A DNA stretch of 38,263 nt from Clostridia bacterium (GTDB taxonomy: Bacteria > Bacillota > Clostridia > Christensenellales > Aristaeellaceae). The notes beneath the pieces are model-generated. The model searched no databases, was not told the DNA's origin, and saw only the letters and a list, made by a program, of their open reading frames with translations. Shown here piece after piece: positions 23,248 to 32,243 of this stretch; within the stretch, counting starts at the first letter, position 1; each line of letters starts with the position of its first letter. A program made the position numbers and the translations under genes. The stretch is taken from NCBI GenBank assembly GCA_017550745.1, contig JAFZOG010000183.1:1-38263 (forward strand), written 5' to 3'.

Positions 23248-24612
23248 ATGAAGCTAAAGAGAATCGCGGCGCTGCTGCTGGCCCTGGTGCTGGTCATGAC
23301 CTGCACCGGCGCTTTCGCGGCCAAGAAGAACCAGAAAAAATCCGCTGACGAAATGGACATTCCCGCCATCCTGGAAGCCACCGGCGAAAAGGGCACCGTG
23401 AACGTGTACCACTGGTGGACGGCGGGCGGCGAAAAGGACGCCATCGAGAGCGTCGTGGACGCCTTCAAGAATTACTACGGCAAGGTCAAGGCCAAATCCA
23501 ACGCCATCCCCGGCGGCGCCGGCGGCGCCATGGTGATGAAGGTCAAGGTGCTGCAGCAGGCGGGCAAGAGCCCCGAAACCTTCCAGGCCCATCCCGGCCA
23601 GGAAATCGAGCCCTACCTGAACAGCGGCATGCTGCTGAACCTGAACAAGGTGTGGGAGTACGGCAGCCTGTCCGAGCGCGCGCTGCCCGGCCTGGAAACC
23701 CTGTGCACCGCCTCCGACGGCAACAAGTACATCGTGCCCATCGGCATCCACAAGACCAACGTGATCTTCTACAACATCCACGTGTTTGAAAAATACGGCG
23801 TGGCCATCCCCGACCATGAAAACATTACCTGGGACGAATTCTGGGCCATCTGCGAGGAGTTCGCCCAGAAGATGCCCGACGGCGAATACCCGCTGGATCT
23901 GGGCGACCGCAAGGGCTGGCCCGCCTGCCAGGTGTTCGAGAACATCATGATGGGCACCGACCCGCAGCTCTACGAGGATTTCATCAACGGCAAGTATGAC
24001 CTGGAGCAGGTCACCCAAGTGCTGGCCACCTACGCCCGGCTCATGGAATACGTGGCTCCCGACCATTCCAGCCGCGACTGGTACGAGGCCACCGGCCAGG
24101 TGGTGGCGGGCACCTACGCCATGCAGATCATGGGCGCCTGGGCGCAGCCGCTGATGACCAGCATGAACCAGGTGTACGGCGAGGATTACGGCGTGTTCAC
24201 CTTCCCCGGCACCGACGGCTGGTTCGGCATGTGCATCGACGGCTTCGTGGTGAGCAACGACTCCGCGGACGTGGAAGCGGGCCTCAAGTGGGCGTATAAC
24301 GTGTCCACCAGCGAAGTGCAGACCTCCTTCTCCACCCTCAAGGAAAGCGTGTCTCCCTACAGCGACACCCCCGACGAAACCTACTGCCCCCTGACCCTCA
24401 AGTTCAAGAACGAAATCACCGACGAAAACACCAAGGTGTTCCCCAGCTTCACCCACGGCACGGCGCTTCCCTGGGCCGCTTCCACCAGCCTGCAGACCCA
24501 GATCCAGGAATTCGCCACCTCCAGCGATCACAATCCCGATTTCTTCGCCAAGAAGATCGTGGACATCATGAAGGAATCCAGCGTGAAAGGAGATTGGAAC
24601 CTTGTTGATTAA
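23248..24612 (+). CDS. Sugar ABC transporter solute-binding protein (family 1)
   Basis: A 454-residue extracytoplasmic binding protein. The signal peptide ends at GAFA-AKK. The mature protein has the usual family 1 pattern: VNVYHWWTAGGEKDAIESVV, the hinge regions KTFQAHPGQE-like and PIGIHKTNVIFYNIHVFEKY, then AGTYAMQIMGAWAQPLMTSM and DGFVVSNDSADVEAGLKW near the C-terminus. It delivers oligosaccharides to the two permeases downstream. A classic lipobox is absent (VMTC is a poor match), so how it stays at the surface is unclear. Its last 11 bases overlap the GH3 gene. The 78-base gap before it contains a GGCAGGAGGCAGAAGGCAGG repeat-like word. Confidence 0.92.
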   Translation: MKLKRIAALLLALVLVMTCTGAFAAKKNQKKSADEMDIPAILEATGEKGTVNVYHWWTAGGEKDAIESVVDAFKNYYGKVKAKSNAIPGGAGGAMVMKVKVLQQAGKSPETFQAHPGQEIEPYLNSGMLLNLNKVWEYGSLSERALPGLETLCTASDGNKYIVPIGIHKTNVIFYNIHVFEKYGVAIPDHENITWDEFWAICEEFAQKMPDGEYPLDLGDRKGWPACQVFENIMMGTDPQLYEDFINGKYDLEQVTQVLATYARLMEYVAPDHSSRDWYEATGQVVAGTYAMQIMGAWAQPLMTSMNQVYGEDYGVFTFPGTDGWFGMCIDGFVVSNDSADVEAGLKWAYNVSTSEVQTSFSTLKESVSPYSDTPDETYCPLTLKFKNEITDENTKVFPSFTHGTALPWAASTSLQTQIQEFATSSDHNPDFFAKKIVDIMKESSVKGDWNLVD

Positions 24613-26566
24613 GAAATGCCTGTGCCTGTTTTGCGCGCTTTCGCTGATCCTCAGCCTCGTATCCGGCGCGTTCGCGGAGGAAACCTATGAGCAGCCCGCG
24701 CTCAATCCCCGCGTGAAATCCATCATCGAAGCCGACGGCTACCAGTTCATCGACCTGAACGGCAACGGCGCTTTGGACGTGTATGAAGACTGGCGCAAGG
24801 ACGCCGACACCCGCGCCGCCGACCTGGTATCACAAATGACCGTGCGGGAAAAGATCGCCCAGATGCAGCATCCCACCTACCTGCCCCGGGCGGACGGCAA
24901 AATCGCCCCCTACCTGCAAAAATACTGCACCGATTACGGCATCGGCATGCTGCTCATCCGCGAGCTGAACAGCGTGGAAACCGCCGCGTCCACCATGAAC
25001 ACCGTGCAGGAATACGCTGAGGCCAGCCGCCTGGGCGTGCCGGTGCTGGTATCCATGGACTCCGTTCACGGCCTGTCCTACGTCACCGGCGCGACGGTCA
25101 CCGGCCACAACCTGGCCCTGGCCGCCACCCGCGACGAAGAACTGGTCACCAAGCTGGCTGAAATGGCCCGGGACGAGCACATCGCCATCGGCGTGCGCAT
25201 GACCCTGAGCCCCGAAAGCGACATCGCCTCCGAACCCCGCTGGGGCCGCGTGATGGAAACCTTCGGCGAAGACCCCGACCTGGTCACCTCCATGGTGCGC
25301 GCCCAGATCGTAGCCTTCCAGAACGGTGAAGACGGCCTGAACCCGGACGGCATCGTGGCCTGCATCAAGCACTTCCCCGGCGCGGGCCCCCAGATGGACG
25401 GCAAGGACACCTCCCCCATCGTGGCTGACGAGGAAACCCTGCAGATCCACCTGAAGCCCTACTACGCCGCCATCGAAGTGAACGTGGGCTCCGTGATGCC
25501 CTATTACTCCGTGCCCCTGGCCATCGACATGGAAAACAGCGCCATCGGCTCCAAGGCCGCCCTCCAGGACCTGCTGCGGGAACAGATGGGCTTTGAAGGC
25601 ATCATCCAGACCGACTGGGGCATGATCTGGGCCATTCAGGAGGGCCTGGGCACCATGACCGGCGAGGAAGTGTCCGATGAGGAAGCCATCATCATCGGCG
25701 TCACCCAGAGCCGCGTGGACGGCATCGGCGGCGAATCCATCCGCCTCATCGACCAGATGGAAGAAATGACGGACGAAGGAAAGATCGACGAGGAGATCCT
25801 CACCGCCGCCGCCACCCGCATCGTAAAGGCCAAGTTCCAGCTGGGCGTGTTTGAGAATCCCTACTGCGACGTGGAATACGCCGTGTCCTTCGTGGGCAAT
25901 GAAGAGCACACCAGGCTGAACCTGGAAGCCGCTGAAAAGGCCATGACCCTGCTCAAAAACGACGGCGCGCTGCCCCTTACGCAGAACGCGGGCCAGAAGA
26001 TCCTGGTGTGCGGCCCCCGGGCGGGCGACATGATGAGCCTGGTGGGCGGCTGGTCCTCCGAGCAGGAGGGCCTGACCATCGCCGCGGCCGTGGCCGAATA
26101 CGCCGGTGAAAGCGACACCGTGACCTACATCGCCGATGACGTGGAGGCCATCGCCGAAGCGGCCAAGGACGCCGACGTGGTCATCGTGTCCGTGGGCGAG
26201 CCCAGCTACCAGCACGACCCGCCGTGGAGCTATGACACCCTGGAAATCACCGCTTCCCAGCAGGAGATCCTGGAAACCGTGAAAGCCAATACCAACGGCC
26301 TGATCATCACCGTCGTCACCGGCGGCCGGCCTTACATCCTCACCTGGTGCGACGAAAACACCAACGCCATCCTGGAAGCCTACTATCCCGGCCAGCAAGG
26401 CGGCATCGCCATCGCGGAAACGCTGTTCGGCCTGAACAATCCCACCGGCAAGACCCCCCTGCAGTTCCCCCGGGATATGGATTCCGTCAGCGACCAGTCC
26501 GGCGACGTGTCCTTCGACCTGGAGGATCCGCTGTATGACTACGGCTGGGGCTTGAGCTACGAGTAA
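24602..26566 (+). CDS. Exported glycoside hydrolase family 3 enzyme (first copy)
   Basis: A 654-residue beta-glucosidase or beta-xylosidase-type enzyme. A signal peptide ends at GAFA-EET. DLNGNGALDVYEDWR has the D-x-N-x-N-G-x-L-D-x-x-E pattern of an EF-hand calcium loop. The catalytic TIM barrel has SRLGVPVLVSMDSVHG, PRWGRVMETFGEDP, CIKHFPGAGP and the nucleophile D338 in GIIQTDWGM. The second domain ends near residue 650; there is no fibronectin-like third domain. Where barley-type enzymes have the acid/base Glu, this one has YQHDPPWS (H538). It starts at a TTG with AAAGGAG 9 bases upstream, inside the end of the binding-protein gene, so translation is coupled. Confidence 0.9.
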   Translation: MLIKKCLCLFCALSLILSLVSGAFAEETYEQPALNPRVKSIIEADGYQFIDLNGNGALDVYEDWRKDADTRAADLVSQMTVREKIAQMQHPTYLPRADGKIAPYLQKYCTDYGIGMLLIRELNSVETAASTMNTVQEYAEASRLGVPVLVSMDSVHGLSYVTGATVTGHNLALAATRDEELVTKLAEMARDEHIAIGVRMTLSPESDIASEPRWGRVMETFGEDPDLVTSMVRAQIVAFQNGEDGLNPDGIVACIKHFPGAGPQMDGKDTSPIVADEETLQIHLKPYYAAIEVNVGSVMPYYSVPLAIDMENSAIGSKAALQDLLREQMGFEGIIQTDWGMIWAIQEGLGTMTGEEVSDEEAIIIGVTQSRVDGIGGESIRLIDQMEEMTDEGKIDEEILTAAATRIVKAKFQLGVFENPYCDVEYAVSFVGNEEHTRLNLEAAEKAMTLLKNDGALPLTQNAGQKILVCGPRAGDMMSLVGGWSSEQEGLTIAAAVAEYAGESDTVTYIADDVEAIAEAAKDADVVIVSVGEPSYQHDPPWSYDTLEITASQQEILETVKANTNGLIITVVTGGRPYILTWCDENTNAILEAYYPGQQGGIAIAETLFGLNNPTGKTPLQFPRDMDSVSDQSGDVSFDLEDPLYDYGWGLSYE

Positions 26567-26624
26567 TAGGCAGGGAACCGGACTGAAAGCTGTTCAGTAT
26601 ATTTCAGAAGCGGCAGTTGACGTC

Positions 26625-26729
26625 CGATGAAGAGTACAGAGTACAGAGTGCAGATGATATAGTGTGTGCTTTGAAATCCAAATAAAACGACTATATCAAT
26701 CTGTACTCTGAACACTGTACTCTCATCCG
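26625..26729. repeat. AGAGTACAG palindromic element, copy A
   Basis: The left arm (GATGAAGAGTACAG, then AGTACAGAGTGCAGAT and GATATAGT) is mirrored by ACTATATCAATCTG, ACTCTGAACACTG and TACTCTCATC on the right, so nearly the whole 105 bases folds into one stem. It interrupts the glycan operon between the first GH3 gene and the first permease gene. No promoter is obvious within it. A related element is at 31871-31990. The rest of the 26567-26806 gap holds only the permease ribosome binding site. Confidence 0.75.
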
Positions 26730-26806
26730 TCTTTGCGTTCTGAAAGCAATTTCCTGACAGCATTTTTCCCGGTTTTCTCCAAAGAACAGAATGGAGGGCG
26801 CTGCCT

Positions 26807-27838
26807 ATGTTTCAGGATTTCTTGGATAATTTTGTCTACATGACCTTTGAGGGCAAGGGCCTGTTCTGGACGGTATGCGGCGTGATCATCGCCGTGATCG
26901 TGGCGTATCACCTGCTGCTGCGCTTCGCCCCCAAGACCGTGGCCCCGGTGCATGAATTTTTTAAAAAGCATCCGCTGATCTGGATCTGTATCCCGGCGGC
27001 GGCGCTGATTTACTTCGTATACGTCTCCCTGGGCTGGAACCTGTGGGTGTCCGTGTCCGACTGGGAGGCGGGGGAGCTGGAGGCCAGCTACGGCTTCGGC
27101 GGATTTGACAACTATGCGCGCATGTTCAGCAGCTCCACCTTCTGGCCCGCCCTCAAAAATACGCTGCTCCTGTTCTGCCTGATCCCCCTGTGCCTGCTGC
27201 TGGGCCTGGGCCTGGCGCTGATCATGGATCAGGGATTAAAGGGAACCGCCGTGTTCCGCACGCTGATCCTGCTGCCCTTTGCCCTGTCCTTCGTGGTCAC
27301 CGGCACCGTGTGGGCCTACATGTACCGCCCCACCGGCGGCGTGCTCAACAGCTTCCTCAGCATGATCGGCGTGGACGTTTCTTCCGCCATGAAGAACGGC
27401 AGCCTCATGTGGGCGTCCAGCAACCGCACGATCATGCTCTCCATCATCATCGCCATGGTATGGCAGTTTTCCGGCTACGTGGCCGTCATCTTCCTGGCCG
27501 CCATCAAGAACGTGCCGGTGAACGTGATCAACGCCGCGAAGCTGGACGGCGCGTACATGCCCCGCATCTACTGGAAGCTGATCATCCCGCAGCTGAAAGG
27601 CGCCATGGGCTCCTGCATCACCATCCTGGCCATGTACGCCCTGCGCTCCTTTGACTTTATCGTGTCCCTGGTGGGCTACACCACCTCCTCCGCCTGGACG
27701 CTGCCCATCTGGATGTACAACGAGGCCTTCCAGAGCAACAACTTCGCTTATTCCGCGGCCATCAGCTGCTTCCTGCTGGCGCTGGTGCTGGTGCTGATCC
27801 TGCCGCTGACCTATTGGACGAACAGGAGGAAAGCGTGA
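26807..27838 (+). CDS. Sugar ABC transporter permease 1 (MalF/UgpA type)
   Basis: A 343-residue inner-membrane protein with seven predicted membrane helices, one more than usual at the N-terminus (VCGVIIAVIVAYHLLLRF) before the common six. The EAA loop that contacts the ATPase is VINAAKLDGAYMPRIYWKLI, with the usual G at position 9 and IPQLK after it. The DUN-type GGFDNYARMF before helix 3 is typical of MalF-like permeases for oligosaccharides. It is 240 bases after the GH3 gene (which contains a palindromic element) and 1 base before permease 2. GGAGGG precedes the ATG. Confidence 0.92.
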   Translation: MFQDFLDNFVYMTFEGKGLFWTVCGVIIAVIVAYHLLLRFAPKTVAPVHEFFKKHPLIWICIPAAALIYFVYVSLGWNLWVSVSDWEAGELEASYGFGGFDNYARMFSSSTFWPALKNTLLLFCLIPLCLLLGLGLALIMDQGLKGTAVFRTLILLPFALSFVVTGTVWAYMYRPTGGVLNSFLSMIGVDVSSAMKNGSLMWASSNRTIMLSIIIAMVWQFSGYVAVIFLAAIKNVPVNVINAAKLDGAYMPRIYWKLIIPQLKGAMGSCITILAMYALRSFDFIVSLVGYTTSSAWTLPIWMYNEAFQSNNFAYSAAISCFLLALVLVLILPLTYWTNRRKA

Positions 27839-27839
27839 T

Positions 27840-28733
27840 ATGCAAAACAGCTTGAGCTTGGACCGCAGCAAGGCGGGCCAGCAGGCGCAGACCGTGAAGG
27901 TGAAGCCCCGCTGGCATATGACGGTGCTGCATATCGTGTATTACCTCATCATGGCCGCGTTCCTCATTTTCTACATGCTGCCCTTCTGGGGCACCGTGAT
28001 GACCAGCTTTAAAACCAACAGCGAGGTCATGACCTCCACCCCCATCACCCCGCCCACGGAATGGACGCTGGAGGGCTACGCCAGCGCCATGGAGGAGCTG
28101 GGGATGCCGCTGATGACCTCCCTGGTGGTCACCGTCTTCGGCGCGGCGGGCTCGGTGTTCCTGGGCTCCATCTGCGCCTACGCCCTGAGCAAGTGGAAAT
28201 TCAGGCTGAACAACGTGTTTTTCATCGCCCTGGTGGCAGCCACCTACCTGCCCTTCCAGGCCATCCTGATCCCCCTGCTCCAGACCATCAACAACCTGGA
28301 CCTGTATGACAACGTGTGGGGCCTGGTGCTGGTGCATTCCGTCTTCGGCATGCCCATGTGCACCGTCATGATGCGGGGCTATTACGCCGACGTGCCCGAC
28401 GCCATTATCCGCCAGGCCATGATCGACGGCAACGGCATGTGGCAGATTTACCGCAAGATCGTCCTGCCCAACACCATGATCGCCACCATCACCACCTTCG
28501 TCTTCCAGTGCACCTCCATCTGGAATGAAATGCTCTTCGCCCTGGTGCTGGGCGGCTACGATTCCAAACCCGCCACCATCGCCCTGAACGAACTGGCCGG
28601 CACCATGGCCGCCGAGTTCAACGTGCAGATGGCAGGCTCCCTTATCCTGGCCCTGCCCGTCCTGGTGCTCTATATCTTCATGGGCAAGTACCTGATCAGC
28701 GGCCAGATGAGCGGCGCCGTGACGGCGTCCTGA
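27840..28733 (+). CDS. Sugar ABC transporter permease 2 (MalG/UgpE type)
   Basis: A 297-residue permease with six membrane helices after an N-terminal cytoplasmic tail of about 35 residues. FWGTVMTSFKTNSEVMTSTP is the usual MalG-type opening. The EAA loop is IRQAMIDGNGMWQIYRKI with VLPNTM. It forms the transmembrane heterodimer with permease 1; the two genes are separated by one base, with AGGAGG inside the end of permease 1. The next gene, a GH3 enzyme, follows after 52 bases. Confidence 0.93.
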   Translation: MQNSLSLDRSKAGQQAQTVKVKPRWHMTVLHIVYYLIMAAFLIFYMLPFWGTVMTSFKTNSEVMTSTPITPPTEWTLEGYASAMEELGMPLMTSLVVTVFGAAGSVFLGSICAYALSKWKFRLNNVFFIALVAATYLPFQAILIPLLQTINNLDLYDNVWGLVLVHSVFGMPMCTVMMRGYYADVPDAIIRQAMIDGNGMWQIYRKIVLPNTMIATITTFVFQCTSIWNEMLFALVLGGYDSKPATIALNELAGTMAAEFNVQMAGSLILALPVLVLYIFMGKYLISGQMSGAVTAS

Positions 28734-28785
28734 GGGGACGGATCCCAGGAAAGCCATATCGATATCAATGCTATGAGGTGGTCGT

Positions 28786-30744
28786 ATGATGAAACGGTTT
28801 AAAAAGTTTGCTTCCGCCGCGCTGGCGGCGGTCATGGTGCTGTGCATGCTCCCCGCCCTGGCGGAAGAAGCCCCTGTGCAGCCGGAGCTGGCGGCCCGGG
28901 TGAAGGACATCATCGAAGTGGACGGTTATCAATTCAAGGACCTGAACGACAACGGCGAACTGGACCCCTACGAGGACTGGCGGCTGACCCCGGAAGAACG
29001 GGCGGAAAACCTTCTGTCCATGATGGATGCCGGCCAGAAGGCCGCCCAGATGGTGCACCTGACCCTGGTCACCAAGAAGGACAGCTGGTTCACCAAGGAC
29101 AACGTGGGCTTCGCGCTGGTATATGAATACATCTTCGAAATGGAAGAACCAGACGAAGAGGAGGAGGACGAGGAAGACGAAGAGGAGGAGGAAGCCCCCC
29201 TCATTACCGGCAGCGCCATGAACGCCGCGGTGAAAACCAACGAGATTCAGGAGCTTTCCGAATCCTCCGAGCTGGGCATCCCGATCCTCTTCTCCATGGA
29301 CACCGAGGCGGGCGCGGCGTTTGTCAAGGACGCCACCTTCCTGCCCGACGAAATCAACCTGGGGGCGGCCAGCGACGAGGCCCTGGCCGCCAGGTATTAT
29401 GAAGTGCTGAAGGAAGAGCTGCTGGCCATGGGCGTGCGCATGGCCCTCTCCCCGGACGCCGACCTGATCACCGATCCCCGCTGGGGCCGCAACCAGGAGT
29501 GCTATTCCGAGGATACCGAGGTCGTCCAAAAGCTGATCGCCGTCGCCGTGGAGACCCTGCAGAACGGCAGCGGGCTGACCGCCGATTCCGTGATGGCGTG
29601 CGTCAAGCACTTCCCCGGCGCGGGGGCGCAGACCGGCGGCGTGGACGGCTCCCCCCTGACCATTTCCGAGGATACCATCGGCCTGCACCTGGCAGGCTTC
29701 CAAGCCGCCATTGAAGCGGGCGTGGCCGCCGTGATGCCCTACGGCTATTCCACGGTGCCCTACCTGGGCGGCGACGCGGTGGACAATTCCGCTGACCAGA
29801 GCGCCGCGGTCATGACCGACCTGCTGCGCGGAAAGCTGGGCTACACCGGCATCATCCAGACCGACTGGGGCCTCAACTTCGTGGGCGCTGCCAACGCGGG
29901 CGCGGACATCCTGGGCGGCGCGGGCGTGCGCTCCACCCGGCAGCTGGTGGACGAAGTGGACGAGGAGCGGCTCACCGACGCCTGCCGCCGCATCCTGATC
30001 GCCAAGTTCCAGATGGGCCTGTTCGAAAATCCCTATGTGGACGAAACACAGGCGGAAGAAATCATCGGCAGCGACGCCCACAAGGCTGTGGCGAAGGAAG
30101 CCGCCGCCAAGTCCTTCACCCTGGTAAAATACGAAAACGCCGCCTCTCTGGTCGGCCAGTCCTTCGTGGTGGCCGGTCTGCTGGCGGACGACGTGCGCTG
30201 CCTGAATAGCGGCTGGACAGCCAAGGAGCCTGTGGAAATAGAAGGCACTTCCATTCTTTCCGCCCTGAAAGCCAAGGCGGGCGAGGACAAAGTGACCTAT
30301 ATCGCGGATGCCGCTTCTGTGCCCGCGGACCTTTCCGGCACCACCGCAATTGTGGTGGTTGGCGAAAAGAGCGGCACCCACGATCCCGCCTGGGGCGCCT
30401 CCACCCTGGAATTCCCGGAGGATCAGGTGGCGCTGGTGAACGCGCTGGACAAGGCCGGGGCCAACGTGGTGGCCGTGGTGGTGATGAACCGCGCCTATGT
30501 GCTGGCCCCCATCGCGGACGCGGCGGACAGCGTGCTGCTGGTCTACCGTCCCGGCGTCACCAGCGGCGGGTCAGCCGTGGCGGACTGCCTCTTTGGCGAA
30601 ACCGCCATTACCGGCAGGCTGCCCTTCCAGATCCCCGCTTCCATGGAGCAGGTGCTGGCCCAGCGGGAGGATATGCCCAAGGACATCGAAAATCCCCTGT
30701 ATGAATACGGCTTCGGCATTGACGCCGACGGCTTCGGGAGGTAA
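28786..30744 (+). CDS. Exported glycoside hydrolase family 3 enzyme (second copy)
   Basis: A 652-residue paralogue of the GH3 at 24602, with the same plan: signal peptide (cleavage near ALA-EEA), the EF-hand-like DLNDNGELDPYEDWR, PRWGRNQECYSED, CVKHFPGAGAQTGG and the nucleophile D360 in GIIQTDWGL. At the acid/base position it also has HDPAW (H532). It differs by an acidic loop of about 20 residues near 120-140 that is almost only Asp and Glu, absent in the first copy. A GAGGTGG site precedes the two ATG codons (28786 and 28789; either could start). The gene sits between permease 2 and the ATPase. The two enzymes may split a substrate in sequence or differ in linkage. Confidence 0.9.
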   Translation: MMKRFKKFASAALAAVMVLCMLPALAEEAPVQPELAARVKDIIEVDGYQFKDLNDNGELDPYEDWRLTPEERAENLLSMMDAGQKAAQMVHLTLVTKKDSWFTKDNVGFALVYEYIFEMEEPDEEEEDEEDEEEEEAPLITGSAMNAAVKTNEIQELSESSELGIPILFSMDTEAGAAFVKDATFLPDEINLGAASDEALAARYYEVLKEELLAMGVRMALSPDADLITDPRWGRNQECYSEDTEVVQKLIAVAVETLQNGSGLTADSVMACVKHFPGAGAQTGGVDGSPLTISEDTIGLHLAGFQAAIEAGVAAVMPYGYSTVPYLGGDAVDNSADQSAAVMTDLLRGKLGYTGIIQTDWGLNFVGAANAGADILGGAGVRSTRQLVDEVDEERLTDACRRILIAKFQMGLFENPYVDETQAEEIIGSDAHKAVAKEAAAKSFTLVKYENAASLVGQSFVVAGLLADDVRCLNSGWTAKEPVEIEGTSILSALKAKAGEDKVTYIADAASVPADLSGTTAIVVVGEKSGTHDPAWGASTLEFPEDQVALVNALDKAGANVVAVVVMNRAYVLAPIADAADSVLLVYRPGVTSGGSAVADCLFGETAITGRLPFQIPASMEQVLAQREDMPKDIENPLYEYGFGIDADGFGR

Positions 30745-30749
30745 GAACC

Positions 30750-31868
30750 ATGGCTGAAATCACCATCAAAAACATGTCCGTCAGCTACAACAAGGGCAAA
30801 TCCTTCGTGCTGGACAAACTGAACCTGGACATCAGGGACGGCGAGTTCTGCGTGTTCCTGGGCCCCTCCGGCTGCGGCAAATCCACCGCCATGTACTCCA
30901 TCGCGGGCCTCCTGGAGCCCTATGAAGGCGAGATCTACTTCGGCGAAACCAAGATGACGGAGATGGAAAAGGGCAAAAAAAAGACCTTCGTTCCGCCCCA
31001 GGAGCGCAACATCGCCATGGTGTTCCAGGAATATGCCCTCTACCCCAACATGACTGTACGGGAAAACATGGCCTTCGCCCTGAAAACCAAGAAGGTGCCC
31101 AAGGAAGAAATCGACAGGCTGGTGATGGAGCAGGCCACGAAGCTGGAGCTTACCGACCTGCTGGACCGGCGCATCGCCCAGCTTTCCGGCGGCCAGCGCC
31201 AGCGCGTGGCCCTGGGCCGCGCCCTGGTGCGTTCCCCCCAGGTGTTCCTGCTGGACGAGCCCCTGGGGAATCTGGACGCCAAGCTCCGGGACCAGGTGCG
31301 CTATGAGCTCAAAAAGATCCAGAAGGAGCTGAACGTCACCACCGTCTACGTCACCCACGACCAGACCGAGGCCATGACCATGGCCGACCACATCGTGCTG
31401 ATGAACGGCGGCCACATCCAGCAGCAGGGCACCCCCAACGACCTTTACGACCACCCGGCCAACGAGTTCGTGGCGGGCTTCCTGGGCACGCCCCAGATCA
31501 ACATCTTCCCCTGCGACGTGAAGCAGGAGAACGGCAGCCTGATCCTGGACGGCGGCGCGTTCCGCATCCACGCCCCCGAAGCGGTGAAGGCCTCCCTGAC
31601 GGCCTACATCGGCAAGAAGGTGGATCTGGGGGTCCGTCCCTCCGATTTTGAAATCGCCAGGGAAGGCGTCAACGCCATCCCCGCCCGGGTGGATTCCATC
31701 GAGCCCTTGGGCGACGCCTACTTGATTTATGTGCGGGTTGGTGATAAAGTAGTGGTGTTCAAGTATACCGGAGAAACCGCTCCCGCCGAAAAGGAACTGC
31801 TGCTGACCCCCAACATGGCCAAGCTGCACCTCTTCGACCCCCAGACGCAGATGAGGATTAACGACTAA
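30750..31868 (+). CDS. Sugar ABC transporter ATPase (MsmX/UgpC type)
   Basis: A 372-residue ATPase. Walker A GPSGCGKST (about 38-46), Q-loop VFQEYALYPNMTV, signature LSGGQRQRVALGRA, Walker B VFLLDEPLGNLD and the H-loop TVYVTHDQTEAMT are all intact. The C-terminal third (from about 240) is the TOBE/OB domain that in MalK-type proteins binds regulators. It starts 5 bases after the GH3 stop with GGGAGG before the ATG. It completes the transporter inside the operon, whereas in many Gram-positive bacteria one such ATPase is encoded elsewhere and shared. Confidence 0.94.
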   Translation: MAEITIKNMSVSYNKGKSFVLDKLNLDIRDGEFCVFLGPSGCGKSTAMYSIAGLLEPYEGEIYFGETKMTEMEKGKKKTFVPPQERNIAMVFQEYALYPNMTVRENMAFALKTKKVPKEEIDRLVMEQATKLELTDLLDRRIAQLSGGQRQRVALGRALVRSPQVFLLDEPLGNLDAKLRDQVRYELKKIQKELNVTTVYVTHDQTEAMTMADHIVLMNGGHIQQQGTPNDLYDHPANEFVAGFLGTPQINIFPCDVKQENGSLILDGGAFRIHAPEAVKASLTAYIGKKVDLGVRPSDFEIAREGVNAIPARVDSIEPLGDAYLIYVRVGDKVVVFKYTGETAPAEKELLLTPNMAKLHLFDPQTQMRIND

Positions 31869-31870
31869 AA

Positions 31871-31990
31871 AAAGAGAACAGAGTGCAGAGTACAGATTGA
31901 ATAGTGATGACAAAAGGAAACCCACGTTTTATTAAGTAGATAAATCTGAACTCTGTACTCTGTTTATGCACTCTGTACTCTGTTCTCTCT
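31871..31990. repeat. AGAGTACAG palindromic element, copy B
   Basis: AAGAGAACAGAGTGCAG then AGTACAGATT on the left is mirrored by AATCTGAACTCTG, ACTCTGTTTATGCACTC and TGTACTCTGTTCTCTC on the right. It shares AATAAAACG (in opposite orientation) and the repeated ACAGAGT word with the element at 26625. It separates the glycan operon from the Dlt-like operon; I see no clear promoter in or after it. Confidence 0.75.
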
Positions 31991-32006
31991 CCCCGGAGGT
32001 TTTCTT

Positions 32007-32243
32007 ATGGATGACATGGAAAAACTGCTCGCCGCCCTGGCCGAGGTGCGGGACGACGTGGATTTTGAGCATGGGGAGGGCCTGGTGGACGAGGGCGAGA
32101 TCGACTCCCTGGACCTGACCCAGATCATTGCCGCGCTGGACGAAGCCTTTGGCATTCACATCCCCGGCGGCGACATCGAGCCGGAAAATTTCAACAGCGC
32201 CGCGGCCATGCTGGCGATGGTGCGCAGGTACCGGGGAAAATGA
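32007..32243 (+). CDS. DltC-like carrier protein
   Basis: A 78-residue acyl/peptidyl carrier protein. The phosphopantetheine attachment Ser is in GEIDSLDLTQIIAALDEAFG (D-S-L), preceded by GLVDEGE. Length and the second helix fit DltC, which carries D-alanine for teichoic acid modification, but D-x-S-M is more common there than D-S-L. CGGAGG is 7 bases before the ATG. Its TGA overlaps the ATG of the adenylation gene (ATGA), so the two products are probably made in equal amounts. In classic operons the carrier gene comes third; here it is first. Confidence 0.85.
   Translation: MDDMEKLLAALAEVRDDVDFEHGEGLVDEGEIDSLDLTQIIAALDEAFGIHIPGGDIEPENFNSAAAMLAMVRRYRGK

Noticed and set aside
23248-23340. Lipoprotein signal in the solute-binding protein
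   Set aside because: VMTC does not fit the lipobox well and a good signal peptidase I site (GAFA-AKK) follows directly.
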